Shown here one piece after another: positions 15,967-25,053 of a stretch of DNA of 51,319 nucleotides. The notes below the pieces were generated by a model. That model was not told where the DNA came from and searched no databases. It saw only the letters and a program-made list of their open reading frames with translations. Position 1 is the stretch's first letter. Every line of letters starts with the position of its first letter. Made by a program: the position numbers and the translations under genes. The DNA comes from Flavobacteriaceae bacterium (lineage in GTDB: Bacteria > Bacteroidota > Bacteroidia > Flavobacteriales > Flavobacteriaceae), in NCBI GenBank assembly GCA_021648445.1, contig JAKISU010000005.1, forward strand, positions 1 to 51,319. The letters are read 5' to 3'.

Positions 15967-16737
15967 ATGGCAAAAAAAGAGTTAACCGTTGAAGATAAAT
16001 TAAGAGCTTTATATGATTTACAGTTAATTGATTCAAGAATTGACGAAATAAAAAGTACCCGTGGTGAATTACCACTTGAAGTTCAAGACTTAGAAGATGA
16101 AATTGAAGGTTTGAATACTAGACTTAGTAATTTTAATAGCGATATAGAAAATTTAGAAACTAGTATAAAAAATAGAAAGAATACTATTGAAGAGGCCAAA
16201 GCATCTATAAAAAAATATACTACTCAACAAAAAAATGTTAGAAATAACAGAGAATTTGATTCTTTAACAAAAGAAGTAGAGTATCAAGATCTTGAAGTTC
16301 AATTAGCTGAAAAACACATCAAAGAATTTTCTGTAAAAATTGCTCAAAAGAATGAAATTATTGATGCTGCTAAAGAAAAACTTAAAGAAAGAGAAGATCA
16401 TTTAAAACATAAAAAAAGTGAGTTGAAATCTATTATGGCTGAAACAGAGAAAGAAGAGAAGATGTTGTATAAAAACTCAGATGAGTTCAGCAAATTAATA
16501 GATGAACGCTTACTAAATGCTTATAAGCGCATTCGTTCTAAAGTTGTTAACGGATTAGCAGTTGTCTCAATTGAAAGAGGAGCTTCGGGAGGGTCTTTCT
16601 TTACCATTCCTCCACAAATGATAGTTGAGATTGCTACCAGAAAAAAGATCACAACTGATGAACATAGCGGTAGAATTTTAGTCGATTCGCAATTAGCTGA
16701 AGAAGAAAAACAAAAAATGGAAAAATTATTTAACTAA
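15967..16737 (+). CDS. CT398-like coiled-coil protein with degenerate C4 zinc-ribbon domain
   Basis: 256 residues: a long antiparallel coiled coil (about 20-180) with the QKNVRNNREFDSLTKEVEYQ motif of the family (about 87-106), then the short C-terminal domain normally holding a four-cysteine zinc ribbon. Here the cysteines are gone: family GACGGCF reads GASGGSF, and the later CxxCGRILVD reads DEHSGRILVD. The remaining fold residues (IPPQ, GRILVD) are kept, so the domain is probably folded without zinc. Function is unknown; the family has been linked to regulation and to flagellar export in other phyla. It ends at a strong terminator. Confidence 0.85.
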   Translation: MAKKELTVEDKLRALYDLQLIDSRIDEIKSTRGELPLEVQDLEDEIEGLNTRLSNFNSDIENLETSIKNRKNTIEEAKASIKKYTTQQKNVRNNREFDSLTKEVEYQDLEVQLAEKHIKEFSVKIAQKNEIIDAAKEKLKEREDHLKHKKSELKSIMAETEKEEKMLYKNSDEFSKLIDERLLNAYKRIRSKVVNGLAVVSIERGASGGSFFTIPPQMIVEIATRKKITTDEHSGRILVDSQLAEEEKQKMEKLFN

Positions 16738-16761
16738 AACTTCCAAAATTTATATACTACA

Positions 16762-16793
16762 AAACCATCACGCTAAGGCGTGATGGTTTTTTT
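16762..16793 (+). terminator. Rho-independent terminator after the CT398-like gene
   Basis: AAACCATCACGC (16762-16773), loop TAAG, GCGTGATGGTTT (16778-16789), then a run of seven Ts from 16787. It is a perfect 12-bp stem 25 bp after the stop codon. Confidence 0.9.
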
Positions 16794-16799
16794 ATTGGT

Positions 16800-17240
16800 C
16801 ATCTAGAAAATAAAATCACACCTTCTAAGAAGGTGGCTTTGGAAAACCCCTAAAAGGGGGCAGAGCAACAAGATTATAAACCGACCCAAAGACCTGTCAG
16901 GTTTTGAAAACCTGACAGGTCTGAAAAATAGGCAAGCCAAAAGCCCGCCCGCCTACGGAGGGAACATCACCACCAGCTAAGCAAGTGGTTTTTCAAGATA
17001 AACTAAACCACTATGGACTGGAAGTCCATAGGTTTGGTTTGGCAGACTGGAAGTCTGCTTCGTGAAATTTTCACAGCATTGAATTCGTGCAAATTTGTGC
17101 AATTCGTGTTAAAAATTTTTAGAAGCTAAAGCGAAATGTACTAAAGTACATAGTTTTAACTAAATTTGAGACCAATAAAAAAATTCTTGTAACTGACTAT
17201 CCCCAAGGTAAGCCATTGGGGAATATATAGGGCATCTCTA
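16800..17240. repeat. Intergenic mosaic of dispersed repeats and hairpins
   Basis: No gene is visible. From left to right: a CCCCTAAAAGGGGG island (about 16845-16861); a palindrome with 16-bp arms around a single G at 16890-16922 (AGACCTGTCAGGTTTT arm); a 9-bp stem CTATGGACT-GGA-AGTCCATAG at 17011-17031; a second similar stem GCAGACT-GGA-AGTCTGC at 17042-17058; a stretch at 17181-17226 shared with 29459-29500; and AGGGCATCTCTATTAATTCA at 17230-17249, the end sequence of the element at 28045-28348, overlapping the valS stop codon. The region reads like a landing site for several repeat families. Confidence 0.6.
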
Positions 17241-19898
17241 TTAATTCAAACTCTCTAAACTCGCTTTTAAGGTTTCAATTTTAGCTAAGGCATCTGCTTC
17301 TTTTTTACGTTCACTAGCAATTACTTGTTCCGGTGCATTGCTTACAAAACGTTCATTTGACAATTTCTTCTGAACCGATTTTAAAAATCCTTCCGTATAG
17401 TTTAATTCTTCGGTTAATTTTTTAATCTCATCTTCTACATTTATTGCCCCAGACATCGGAATAAAATACTCATTAGATTTTACTCTAAAAGTTAAAGCGT
17501 TATCTACCGCTTCATTAACATAATTGATACTTTCAAGATTCCCTAATTTAATAATTATTGAATCGAAAGCAGTATTAGTCTTTTCATTATTTATAACTGA
17601 TAATTCTATAGTTTCTTTAAATGAAATATTCTTTTCTTTCCTGATAGAACGAATACCCGAAATTACCTCAGCAGCAAAATCAAATTCAGAGATCAATATT
17701 TTATTAATCGATTTGTGCTCTGGATATTTTGTAACGATTAGTGCCTCTTCCGGAGTTCTATCCTCAATATATTGCCATATTTCTTCAGTTAAAAATGGCA
17801 TAAAAGGATGTAGAATTTTTAAATTATTTTCAAAGATCGAAATAACGCTTTGATAGGTTTTAGCATCTATTGGTTTTCCATAAGCCGGCTTGATCATTTC
17901 TAATAACCATGAACAGAAATCGTCCCAAATTAACTTATAGGTTGACATTAAAGCATCAGATAATCTATATTTACTAAAATGGTTTTCTATTTCGGCTACT
18001 ATTTGTTGAAACTTCGCTTCATACCAGTCTATTGCTATTTCAGATGATTTTGGTTGTTCAATTTCATTATCAATTTCCCATCCTTTTACCAATCTAAAGG
18101 CATTCCATATTTTATTTGCAAACCCTTTTCCTTGTTGGCATAAAGTTTTATCGAACAATATATCATTTCCAGCTGAGGCACTTAATAACAATCCTACACG
18201 CACGCCATCTGCACCAAATTCTTCAATAAGTTTTAATGCATCAGGAGAGTTTCCTAAAGATTTACTCATTTTCCTACGTTGCTTATCACGAACCAACCCG
18301 GTTAAGTATACATTTTCAAAAGGTCGTTTATCGGTATATTCATATCCGGCAACAATCATTCTAGCTACCCAAAAGAAAAGAATATCAGGTCCGGTTACCA
18401 AATCATTGGTTGGATAATAATACTTAAACTCATCATTATCAGGATTTCGAATTCCGTCAAAAACACTCATTGGCCACAACCAAGAAGAGAACCAAGTGTC
18501 AAGAACGTCATTATCTTGCCTCAAGTCATCAGTCTTCAGTCTTTTGTCTTTTGTCTTCTTTTGAGCTAATTCAAGTGCTTCTTCTTTACTCTGAGCAACT
18601 ACAAAATCATCTTTTCCATCACCATAGAAATAAGCAGGTATTTGTTGTCCCCACCATAATTGACGAGAGATATTCCAATCGCGAATATTCTCCATCCAAT
18701 GGCGATAGGTATTTTCAAATTTCTTAGGAAATAGTTTTACTTCTCTATCTACTAAAACCGATTTAATAGCCGGCTTCACTAAATCTTCCATCTTTAAAAA
18801 CCATTGATCAGATAATCTTGGTTCTATCACAGCTTTGGTGCGCTCACTTGTTCCTACTTTATTAATATATGGTTCAGTTTTAACTAAAAATCCTTTTTCT
18901 TCTAGTTCTTTAACAATTTCCTTACGAACCACAAATCGATCTTTTCCTTGATAATGTAATCCGAAACTATTCAACGTTGCATCTTCATTAAAAATATCAA
19001 TTACTTCTAGTTTGTGTTTCTCTCCCAGTGTTTTATCATTTTCATCATGAGCTGGAGTAACTTTCAAACATCCTGTACCAAACTCTATATCAACATAGTC
19101 ATCTTCAATAATAGGAATCACACGACCACATAGAGGCACAATTGCTTTTTTACCTTTTAAATGTTCAAAGCGCTCATCATTTGGATTGATACAAACTGCA
19201 GTATCACCTAAAATAGTTTCAGGGCGTGTAGTAGCAATTGTAAGTACTTCGATACCCGAAGAAGAAGTTTTTCCGTCTGCATTAACTACTTGATAGGATA
19301 TATAATATAATAATCCTTGTTGCTCTTCATAGATCACTTCTTCATCAGACAAGGTGGTTTTTGCTTCCGGATCCCAGTTCACCATACGATAGCCTCTATA
19401 TATCAAACCTTTGTTATATAGGTCAACAAATGTTTTAATTACAGCTTCGCTCATATCATCATCCATCGTGAATTTGGTTCTATCCCAATCACAAGAGCAT
19501 CCTAACTTCTTTAATTGTTCAAGAATCACACCTCCGTATTCGTGTGTCCAATCCCATGCATGGTTTAAAAACGCCTCACGAGACAAATCATTTTTATTGA
19601 TTCCTTGTTCTTTTAGTTTGGCAACTACTTTGGCTTCTGTAGCAATAGAAGCATGATCTGTACCAGGCACCCAACACGCATTTTTTCCTTGCAAACGTGC
19701 ACGGCGTATCAACACATCTTGAATTGTATTATTCAGCATATGCCCCATATGTAATATTCCTGTCACATTTGGTGGTGGTATTACTATAGTATACGGCTCT
19801 CTTTCGTCGGGTGTTGAATGAAAATAATTATGTTTCATCCAATAGTCATACCATTTACTTTCTACTTGACTAGCATCATATTTTGATGGAATATTCAT
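17241..19898 (-). CDS. valS: Valyl-tRNA synthetase
   Basis: 885 residues, standard length. Class I signatures are intact: [20 protein letters not shown] (HIGH-like, about 41-60) and [13 protein letters not shown] (KMSKS, about 546-558). [30 protein letters not shown] (editing domain) and [14 protein letters not shown] are also present, with a C-terminal coiled coil. It charges tRNA-Val. Unusually, the segment just before [15 protein letters not shown] (about 447-458, [12 protein letters not shown]) is encoded by five 7-bp tandem repeats. The 3' end overlaps a dispersed repeat end. A possible -7 box lies 30 bp upstream. Confidence 0.97.
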   Translation of the reverse strand: MNIPSKYDASQVESKWYDYWMKHNYFHSTPDEREPYTIVIPPPNVTGILHMGHMLNNTIQDVLIRRARLQGKNACWVPGTDHASIATEAKVVAKLKEQGINKNDLSREAFLNHAWDWTHEYGGVILEQLKKLGCSCDWDRTKFTMDDDMSEAVIKTFVDLYNKGLIYRGYRMVNWDPEAKTTLSDEEVIYEEQQGLLYYISYQVVNADGKTSSSGIEVLTIATTRPETILGDTAVCINPNDERFEHLKGKKAIVPLCGRVIPIIEDDYVDIEFGTGCLKVTPAHDENDKTLGEKHKLEVIDIFNEDATLNSFGLHYQGKDRFVVRKEIVKELEEKGFLVKTEPYINKVGTSERTKAVIEPRLSDQWFLKMEDLVKPAIKSVLVDREVKLFPKKFENTYRHWMENIRDWNISRQLWWGQQIPAYFYGDGKDDFVVAQSKEEALELAQKKTKDKRLKTDDLRQDNDVLDTWFSSWLWPMSVFDGIRNPDNDEFKYYYPTNDLVTGPDILFFWVARMIVAGYEYTDKRPFENVYLTGLVRDKQRRKMSKSLGNSPDALKLIEEFGADGVRVGLLLSASAGNDILFDKTLCQQGKGFANKIWNAFRLVKGWEIDNEIEQPKSSEIAIDWYEAKFQQIVAEIENHFSKYRLSDALMSTYKLIWDDFCSWLLEMIKPAYGKPIDAKTYQSVISIFENNLKILHPFMPFLTEEIWQYIEDRTPEEALIVTKYPEHKSINKILISEFDFAAEVISGIRSIRKEKNISFKETIELSVINNEKTNTAFDSIIIKLGNLESINYVNEAVDNALTFRVKSNEYFIPMSGAINVEDEIKKLTEELNYTEGFLKSVQKKLSNERFVSNAPEQVIASERKKEADALAKIETLKASLESLN
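18525..18559. repeat. 7-bp tandem repeat inside valS (GTCTTTT type, 5 units)
   Basis: Plus-strand units are GTCATCA, GTCTTCA, GTCTTTT, GTCTTTT, GTCTTCT. Thirty-five bases of this array encode residues about 447-458 of ValS, in a surface loop in front of the conserved DVLDTWFSS motif. Since 35 is not a multiple of three, the reading frame must have been kept by flanking changes. Confidence 0.75.
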
Positions 19899-19927
19899 AG
19901 TTTGGAATAGTTTTTGAAAACAGTTTA

Positions 19928-19935
19928 CAAAGTTA
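19928..19935 (-). promoter_or_regulatory. Putative -7 box of valS
   Basis: TAACTTTG on the minus strand matches TAnnTTTG and lies 30 bp before the valS ATG. No -33 element was identified. Confidence 0.4.
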
Positions 19936-19992
19936 CAATTATAAGCAATATGGTAAAATTTTACTCGTTATAAATTCATAACATAAAATTAG

Positions 19993-20000
19993 TATCTTTA
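19993..20000 (+). promoter_or_regulatory. Putative -7 box of the DUF1573 gene
   Basis: TATCTTTA is one base from TAnnTTTG and lies 24 bp before the ATG at 20024. Confidence 0.35.
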
Positions 20001-20023
20001 CAACATAAAAATTTATTATTAAA

Positions 20024-20476
20024 ATGAAAAAAATTGCACTTATTTTATTTATTGGATTCATAGGGTTTTCAATGAATGCTCAAAAACAAGCTACTCCTAA
20101 AAAGGTTGATGAAAATGCACCTAGATTTAAATTTGAAACAGAAGTAGTTAACTATGGTGAGATTGCCAGAAATTCTGACGGAAAACGTGTTTTTAAATTT
20201 ACCAATGTGGGTAAATCTCCTTTAATTATCACAAATGTTAAAGGAAGTTGTGGCTGTACAGTACCTATCAGTCCAAAAGAACCTATTATGCCTGGTCAAT
20301 CAAGTGAAATTGAGGTTAAGTATGCCACCAATAGAATTGGTCCTTTTTCTAAAACAGTTACTATTACTTCTAATGCAATTGAAGCTAATAAAGTTATTAC
20401 TATAAAAGGTAAAGTATTGAATGATAAAGACAGTGCCGTCTTATTAGAAAAAAAGAAAACAGTTGTTTCTCAATAA
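20024..20476 (+). CDS. DUF1573 domain-containing exported protein
   Basis: 150 residues. A Sec signal peptide (KKIALILFIGFIGFSMNAQ, cleavage about residue 19) is followed by one Ig-like DUF1573 domain with the hallmark FEFKNVGKSPLII-like strand (here VFKFTNVGKSPLIITNVKGS), GSCGCTVP and KTVTITSNA. Such proteins are common outer-membrane or periplasmic proteins in Bacteroidota with unknown function. It stands alone between valS (divergent) and a strong terminator, so it is probably monocistronic. Confidence 0.88.
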   Translation: MKKIALILFIGFIGFSMNAQKQATPKKVDENAPRFKFETEVVNYGEIARNSDGKRVFKFTNVGKSPLIITNVKGSCGCTVPISPKEPIMPGQSSEIEVKYATNRIGPFSKTVTITSNAIEANKVITIKGKVLNDKDSAVLLEKKKTVVSQ

Positions 20477-20496
20477 ATATCAAAACAGAAAATATC

Positions 20497-20527
20497 AAAA
20501 GAGTCTTACACTGTAAGGCTCTTTTTT
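20497..20527 (+). terminator. Rho-independent terminator after the DUF1573 gene
   Basis: GAGTCTTAC (20501-20509), loop ACT, GTAAGGCTC (20513-20521; one G-U pair), preceded by AAAA and followed by a T-run. Confidence 0.85.
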
Positions 20528-20528
20528 A

Positions 20529-20849
20529 TAAACCTGAGTTCAATCTAAGATTTAATTTACAGAATCCTAAGAAGAGGTGAGATTTGAAGTGTAAAATTAA
20601 AAGGAATATCTAGATATTTTAATAATTTTACCCGAAAAAGATTGCCTTTTCTTTGAATTTCTAAAGGATTTGATGAATTTTTTCCAATTACTCACTCCTG
20701 CTTTTAATTTTTTTAATGGTGTTCGTGAACCTCCTTTGTCGGTTTCTTGCCATATTTTTTCAAATTAACCAGTTAGCCCTTCAAAAAGATACCTACTAAT
20801 TCAATAAAAATTCATTCAAACTGTAAACAAATATTAGATCGAAGTCAGG
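20529..20849. other. Intergenic region without a recognised gene
   Basis: Between the terminator and the converging aspartyl protease gene I see no promoter, RNA or domain. A minus-strand open stretch around 20590-20760 reads WQETDKGGSRTPLKKLKAGV and continues in basic residues, but it lacks a start codon and I do not recognise it. It could be a decayed gene. Confidence 0.3.
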
Positions 20850-22175
20850 TTATAAGATTCTTTTCAGTCTAAAAGAATAAGTTAATACTTCCCCACCTCT
20901 ATCAATTAACAATCTGATTTGTTTACCTTCTTTAGCAGAAAACATGTGTGTTATTTCTTGTAATTTATAATTAAATGCAGGTTTTCCATTAATTTGAAGA
21001 ATTACATCTCCTACTAAAAGTCCTGCTTTTTCAGCAGGTGATTTTTTCCTTATTACTTCTATTTGATAAGATTGCTTAAAGGCATATACATAGTTATAAA
21101 CTATTTCTATAGCAGAAGATGTTCCTTGTCGATTTGTACCTCCATATAATGAACCTTGTCTTTCACGAACTAGCATTTTTCCACTATATGAGAGTTCAAT
21201 ACCGCTCATATCATATAAAAAAGGAGTATTAAAATATCTAGATTTTTTTTTGAATGTGATCTTTTTTGCAGGATAATCAATAACTACTCTAAACCTCTTT
21301 AATAATTCTGAACCTAAAGTACCATTACGATCTTTATGCTTATAAACTGTTTTAATTGAGCTAGAATCAGGGTAAGCAACATTAGCATTAGTAAAAATAT
21401 AATCACCTATAATGATTTTGTTTATTTTACTACGTTTCCCATAAATATTACCACTAAGCCCTTTACCCAAATAATCTACATAATGATTTTCTGGCACTTT
21501 AATTTTTTCATTCGACTTCTCAAATAACCAAAGCGCATCACTTGCTCCAGAATCAATTAGTAATTTAACAGTTGTCTTTTCAGTGTCTTTAGATTGTACA
21601 ATAAGGTTTATATAGGGTTTATTCTTATAAAAATCTAAGTCAAAAGTTTGACACTTTTTACACCTCTTATATATGTAACTAGATGGTTTATAAAATTTTA
21701 ATCTTTTAGTTGTATAATTAATGTCAACAATAAAATCATGAAATAAATCACCTCCTATTATGCCATTAATATTAACACCTAAGTTAGCAGATAAATCAAA
21801 TTCTTTTCCCGGAATAAGGTATATCATGTGATAACCATTAGCAATTTTTCCTATTCTAAATACATTATTAGTTGATTTAATAGCATCTATGTATTCGCCT
21901 TCTCCTAAGCCTCTTAATCTTATTTTTTCTGTGTTCTTTAGTCTTAAAGAGTCTTTTAAACTTAAATTAAACATAATGGTATTATTGACTCCGGTATCTA
22001 ATAAAAAATTCAGTTCACTACCATTAACTTTTACAGGAATAATTATTAAATTATTGATCAATTCAAATCGCATTGAATGACTTTCTTGACCTCCAATAAT
22101 TTTAAATATATCTTGTGAATAACAATTTACAGAGATAAAAAAAGCACACAATACAATAAATACTCTTCTTAGCAT
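20850..22175 (-). CDS. Exported retropepsin-like aspartyl protease with C-terminal PDZ domain
   Basis: 441 residues. A signal peptide (LRRVFIVLCAFFISVNCYSQ) precedes two pepsin-like half domains, each with an active-site loop: NFLLDTGVNNTIMF (about 54-67) and KLLIDSGASDALWLF (about 204-218). The first has DTGVN instead of the more usual DTGA, which should not disturb the catalytic D-T-G. The C-terminal PDZ domain (about 355-440) contains KSPAEKAGLLVGDVILQING. This architecture is common in Bacteroidota and is thought to bind or cleave peptides in the periplasm or outside the cell; the substrate is unknown. Confidence 0.85.
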   Translation of the reverse strand: MLRRVFIVLCAFFISVNCYSQDIFKIIGGQESHSMRFELINNLIIIPVKVNGSELNFLLDTGVNNTIMFNLSLKDSLRLKNTEKIRLRGLGEGEYIDAIKSTNNVFRIGKIANGYHMIYLIPGKEFDLSANLGVNINGIIGGDLFHDFIVDINYTTKRLKFYKPSSYIYKRCKKCQTFDLDFYKNKPYINLIVQSKDTEKTTVKLLIDSGASDALWLFEKSNEKIKVPENHYVDYLGKGLSGNIYGKRSKINKIIIGDYIFTNANVAYPDSSSIKTVYKHKDRNGTLGSELLKRFRVVIDYPAKKITFKKKSRYFNTPFLYDMSGIELSYSGKMLVRERQGSLYGGTNRQGTSSAIEIVYNYVYAFKQSYQIEVIRKKSPAEKAGLLVGDVILQINGKPAFNYKLQEITHMFSAKEGKQIRLLIDRGGEVLTYSFRLKRIL

Positions 22176-22432
22176 ATATTAAGTATATGTTCTAAATTTA
22201 AGAAAAATTAAAATGGCTTAAACCTTTTTGGCAAAACTTTAACTATTAACTCTCTTAGCCTTAATACATAAAAGAGGCTCTATGTCGTTTATAGTGTAAT
22301 TTTGATTTACGAATGTCATTCCTGACATTGTGCTTTACAGAGCAATTAATAATATAAATCACCCACCTAAATTAACATAGCACCTAAAAAGGGTTGAAAA
22401 ATTCTACTCTAGTACAGTCGTTTATCCGAATT

Positions 22433-22440
22433 TATTTTTG
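22433..22440 (+). promoter_or_regulatory. Putative -7 box of the aminotransferase gene
   Basis: TATTTTTG matches TAnnTTTG and lies 26 bp before the ATG at 22467. Confidence 0.4.
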
Positions 22441-22466
22441 CAATTTTGTTTTAAATTTTAATATCA

Positions 22467-23657
22467 ATGCCAAGTATATCAAATAAAGGATTAAAAATGC
22501 CCGAATCGCCTATTCGAAAATTAGTTCCTTATGCAGAAGATGCCAAAAAAAAGGGTGTAAAAGTATTTCATTTGAATATCGGTCAACCAGATATAAAAAC
22601 ACCTCAAATTGCTCTTGATGCAGTTAAAAATAATAAGTTGGAAGTAGTGGCATATGCACGTTCTGAAGGTTCTGAAACATATCGAACTAAACTAGCTGCT
22701 TATTACGCAAAAAATAATATCAGTGTCAATACTAATGATATAATTGTTACCACAGGCGGTAGTGAAGCATTGCTTTTTACATTTGGTAGCATCATGGATG
22801 CTGATGATGAAGTAATAATACCTGAACCTTTTTATGCCAATTATAATGGCTTTTCAATAGCGTCAGGCATAAAAGTGATTCCTGTTATCTCTAAAATTGA
22901 AGATAATTTCGCCTTACCTCCTATTGAGGAATTTGAAAAATTAATTACACCTAAAACCAAAGCAATATTAATTTGTAATCCCGGTAATCCGACCGGGTAT
23001 TTATATTCAAAAGAAGAAATACAAAAATTAGCAACAATCGTAAAAAAATATGATTTATTTTTGATTGCTGATGAAGTCTACAGAGAGTTTGCTTATGACG
23101 GGTTAGAACATTATTCTGTGATGCAAGAAAAGGGATTAGAACAATATACTATTATGATTGATTCTGTTTCAAAACGTTATAGTATGTGTGGCGCAAGAAT
23201 TGGTTGTATAGTATCTAAAAATACTGACGTTATTGCTACGGCTTTAAAATTTGCACAAGCACGATTAAGTCCGCCAACTTATGCACTCATTGCAAGTGAA
23301 GCTGCATTAGATACACCTCAAAGTTATTTTGACGATGTTATAGATGAATATGTAGACAGGCGAAATACATTGATTACTGAACTTGAAAAAATTGAAGGAA
23401 TAAAAGTGGCAAAACCTAAAGGTGCATTTTATTGTATTGCTGAACTTCCTGTTGAAAATGCAGATCATTTTGCACAATGGTTGTTAGAAAGCTTCCAGTT
23501 AAACAATGAAACTATTATGGTTGCCCCGGCTGCCGGTTTTTATGCCACCGAAGGCTTAGGATTAAATCAAGTTAGAATAGCATATGTGTTGAATAAAAAA
23601 GATTTAATTCGTTCAGTTCAAATTTTAAAAAAAGCTCTAGAAGCTTATAACCAATAA
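22467..23657 (+). CDS. Class I/II PLP-dependent aminotransferase (aspartate-type)
   Basis: 396 residues. Fold-type I markers: VFHLNIGQPDIKTPQIALDA (about 34-53), VTTGGSEALLFTFGSI (about 92-107), CNPGNPTGYLYSKEEI (about 170-185, the NPGNPTG loop), LIADEVYREFAYDG (about 201-214) and the Schiff-base Lys in SVSKRYSMCGARIGC (about 233-247). RIAYVLNK near the end binds the substrate carboxylate. It is of the subgroup often annotated aspartate or branched-chain/aromatic aminotransferase; substrate preference cannot be decided. It is followed by a palindromic repeat and murB. Confidence 0.88.
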   Translation: MPSISNKGLKMPESPIRKLVPYAEDAKKKGVKVFHLNIGQPDIKTPQIALDAVKNNKLEVVAYARSEGSETYRTKLAAYYAKNNISVNTNDIIVTTGGSEALLFTFGSIMDADDEVIIPEPFYANYNGFSIASGIKVIPVISKIEDNFALPPIEEFEKLITPKTKAILICNPGNPTGYLYSKEEIQKLATIVKKYDLFLIADEVYREFAYDGLEHYSVMQEKGLEQYTIMIDSVSKRYSMCGARIGCIVSKNTDVIATALKFAQARLSPPTYALIASEAALDTPQSYFDDVIDEYVDRRNTLITELEKIEGIKVAKPKGAFYCIAELPVENADHFAQWLLESFQLNNETIMVAPAAGFYATEGLGLNQVRIAYVLNKKDLIRSVQILKKALEAYNQ

Positions 23658-23673
23658 AATATCACCTTGAGCG

Positions 23674-23689
23674 TCCCGAGTATTCGGGA
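23674..23689. repeat. TCCCGAGTATTCGGGA palindromic repeat
   Basis: An interrupted palindrome (TCCCGA/TCGGGA) followed by GGTCTCGACTGCGCTCGACC, located in the 76-bp gap between the aminotransferase and murB. A nearly identical copy lies at 50392-50407, and a related sequence at 24535-24568, 28074-28094 and 37442-37459. Confidence 0.6.
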
Positions 23690-23733
23690 AAAGGTCTCGA
23701 CTGCGCTCGACCAAACAACAAAGAAAATAAATA

Positions 23734-24801
23734 TTGAAAATTCAACAAAACATATCGTTAAAACCTTATAACACCTTTGGCATTGCTGTAAATGCTCAAC
23801 GCTATATTGACATTGCATCTTTAAACGAACTAAAAGAATTACTTAGTACTGAAAAAGATTTTTTTATTCTTAGTGGAGGAAGTAATTTACTGCTCACAAA
23901 AGATATAGAAAAGTTAGTTGTTCATCTTAACACTAAAGGAATAGAGGTTCTTCATTCTGATGAGAATGACGCTTTTATTAAAGTACAAGCCGGAGAAAAT
24001 TGGCATGTGTTTGTTTTATGGTGTATTGATCATAATTATGGTGGTGTAGAGAATTTATCTTTAATTCCGGGTAATGTAGGTACTACACCTATTCAAAATA
24101 TTGGCGCTTACGGTGTTGAAGTTAAAGATACTATACATGAGGTTGAAGGATTGAAAATTGAAAATAATACTTCTAAAATTTTTACTAATAAAGATTGTGA
24201 ATTTGATTACAGGGATTCTATTTTTAAAAATGAGCAAAAAGATAACTATATCATTACTAGTGTTACTTTTAAACTTACAAAAAATCATCATAAACTCAAC
24301 AGCTCTTATGGTGCTATTCAATCAGAATTAGAAAAGAATAATATTAAAAATACAACCATAAAAGATATTTCTGATGCTGTAATTACAATCCGTCAAAGTA
24401 AATTACCAGACCCAAAAGAAATTGGTAATAGTGGTAGTTTCTTTAAAAACTCTGTAATCTCAAAAGAACAATTTGAAAAATTACAGGAAAAACATCTAAA
24501 TATGCCTTTTTACGAAGTAAAAGGCAACAAACCTCATCCCGATCCCGATAGCTATCGGGATCGGGATGTAAATCGTAAATCTAAAATCCTTTATAAAGTT
24601 CCTGCCGGATGGTTAGTTGAGCAATGTGGATTTAAAGGCAAACGTTTTGGTGATGCAGGAGTGCATAAAAATCAGGCTTTAGTGTTAGTGAATTATGGCA
24701 ATGCTACGGGGAAAGAAATTTGGGAGCTGGCTCAAAAAATTCAAAAAGCAGTTTTGAAAAAGTTTGGTATTGCTTTAGAAGCTGAAGTAAATATTATCTG
24801 A
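23734..24801 (+). CDS. murB: UDP-N-acetylenolpyruvoylglucosamine reductase
   Basis: 355 residues. It reduces UDP-GlcNAc-enolpyruvate to UDP-MurNAc with NADPH and FAD for peptidoglycan synthesis. Motifs: KPYNTFGI (start), FILSGGSNLLLT (FAD loop, about 43-54), GVENLSLIPGNVGTTPIQNI (about 103-122), GNSGSFFKNSVI (catalytic Ser, about 230-241) and VPAGWLVEQCGFKGKRFGDA followed by a catalytic Glu near the C-terminus (LEAEVN). Between MPFYEV and YKVPAGW it carries about 21 extra residues (GNKPHPDPDSYRDRDVNRKS region), encoded by a perfect 34-bp palindrome and flanks. The start is TTG (MKIQQNISLKPYNTFGI). Confidence 0.95.
   Translation: MKIQQNISLKPYNTFGIAVNAQRYIDIASLNELKELLSTEKDFFILSGGSNLLLTKDIEKLVVHLNTKGIEVLHSDENDAFIKVQAGENWHVFVLWCIDHNYGGVENLSLIPGNVGTTPIQNIGAYGVEVKDTIHEVEGLKIENNTSKIFTNKDCEFDYRDSIFKNEQKDNYIITSVTFKLTKNHHKLNSSYGAIQSELEKNNIKNTTIKDISDAVITIRQSKLPDPKEIGNSGSFFKNSVISKEQFEKLQEKHLNMPFYEVKGNKPHPDPDSYRDRDVNRKSKILYKVPAGWLVEQCGFKGKRFGDAGVHKNQALVLVNYGNATGKEIWELAQKIQKAVLKKFGIALEAEVNII
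24535..24568. repeat. 34-bp perfect palindrome inserted in frame in murB
   Basis: The left arm CATCCCGATCCCGATAG (24535-24551) is followed without a gap by its exact inverse complement (24552-24568). It encodes HPDPDSYRDRD, residues 268-278 of MurB. The core CCCGATAGCTATCGGG is the same as in intergenic repeats at 28074-28094 and 37442-37459, so this is a copy of a dispersed element inside an essential gene. Confidence 0.9.
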
Positions 24802-24822
24802 TTTATTTTATCCATAAATCCT

Positions 24823-24830
24823 TATCTTTG
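24823..24830 (+). promoter_or_regulatory. Putative -7 box of the 24847 gene
   Basis: TATCTTTG matches TAnnTTTG, 16 bp before the ATG. The three following genes (24847-26720) probably share this promoter. Confidence 0.45.
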
Positions 24831-24846
24831 CACAAAGATTAAGACA

Positions 24847-25050
24847 ATGAAACTTCTATTACTTACATTTGGTCTATTAGCATTAGCAATTGCAGGAATT
24901 GCTATTAAAATTTGGGCAAAAAAAGATGGAAAATTTGCGGGTACCTGTGCTAGTCAAAACCCTGTACTAAACAAAGAAGATGTAGCCTGTGGTTTTTGCG
25001 GAAAAACCCCTGACCAATTTGATTCTTGTGAAGAACCTCAGCATAAATAA
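24847..25050 (+). CDS. Small Cys-rich membrane-anchored protein
   Basis: 67 residues: an N-terminal hydrophobic segment (LLLLTFGLLALAIAGIAIKI), a basic stretch (WAKKDGKF), then a compact tail with GTCASQNP, ACGFCGKTPDQF and DSC. Four cysteines in the pattern C-x(16)-C-xx-C-x(8)-C suggest a metal-binding or disulfide-stabilised knob facing the periplasm. Similar proteins are seen in Flavobacteriaceae as 'membrane or secreted protein'; the role is unknown. It is followed 3 bp later by a membrane glycosyltransferase gene. Confidence 0.75.
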   Translation: MKLLLLTFGLLALAIAGIAIKIWAKKDGKFAGTCASQNPVLNKEDVACGFCGKTPDQFDSCEEPQHK

Positions 25051-25053
25051 AAA

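Noticed and set aside
22230-22250. TTGGCAAAACTTTAAC as a sigma-54 promoter
   Set aside because: The -12 GC/GT is missing at the correct spacing; the nearby TAnnTTTG box explains the downstream gene better.
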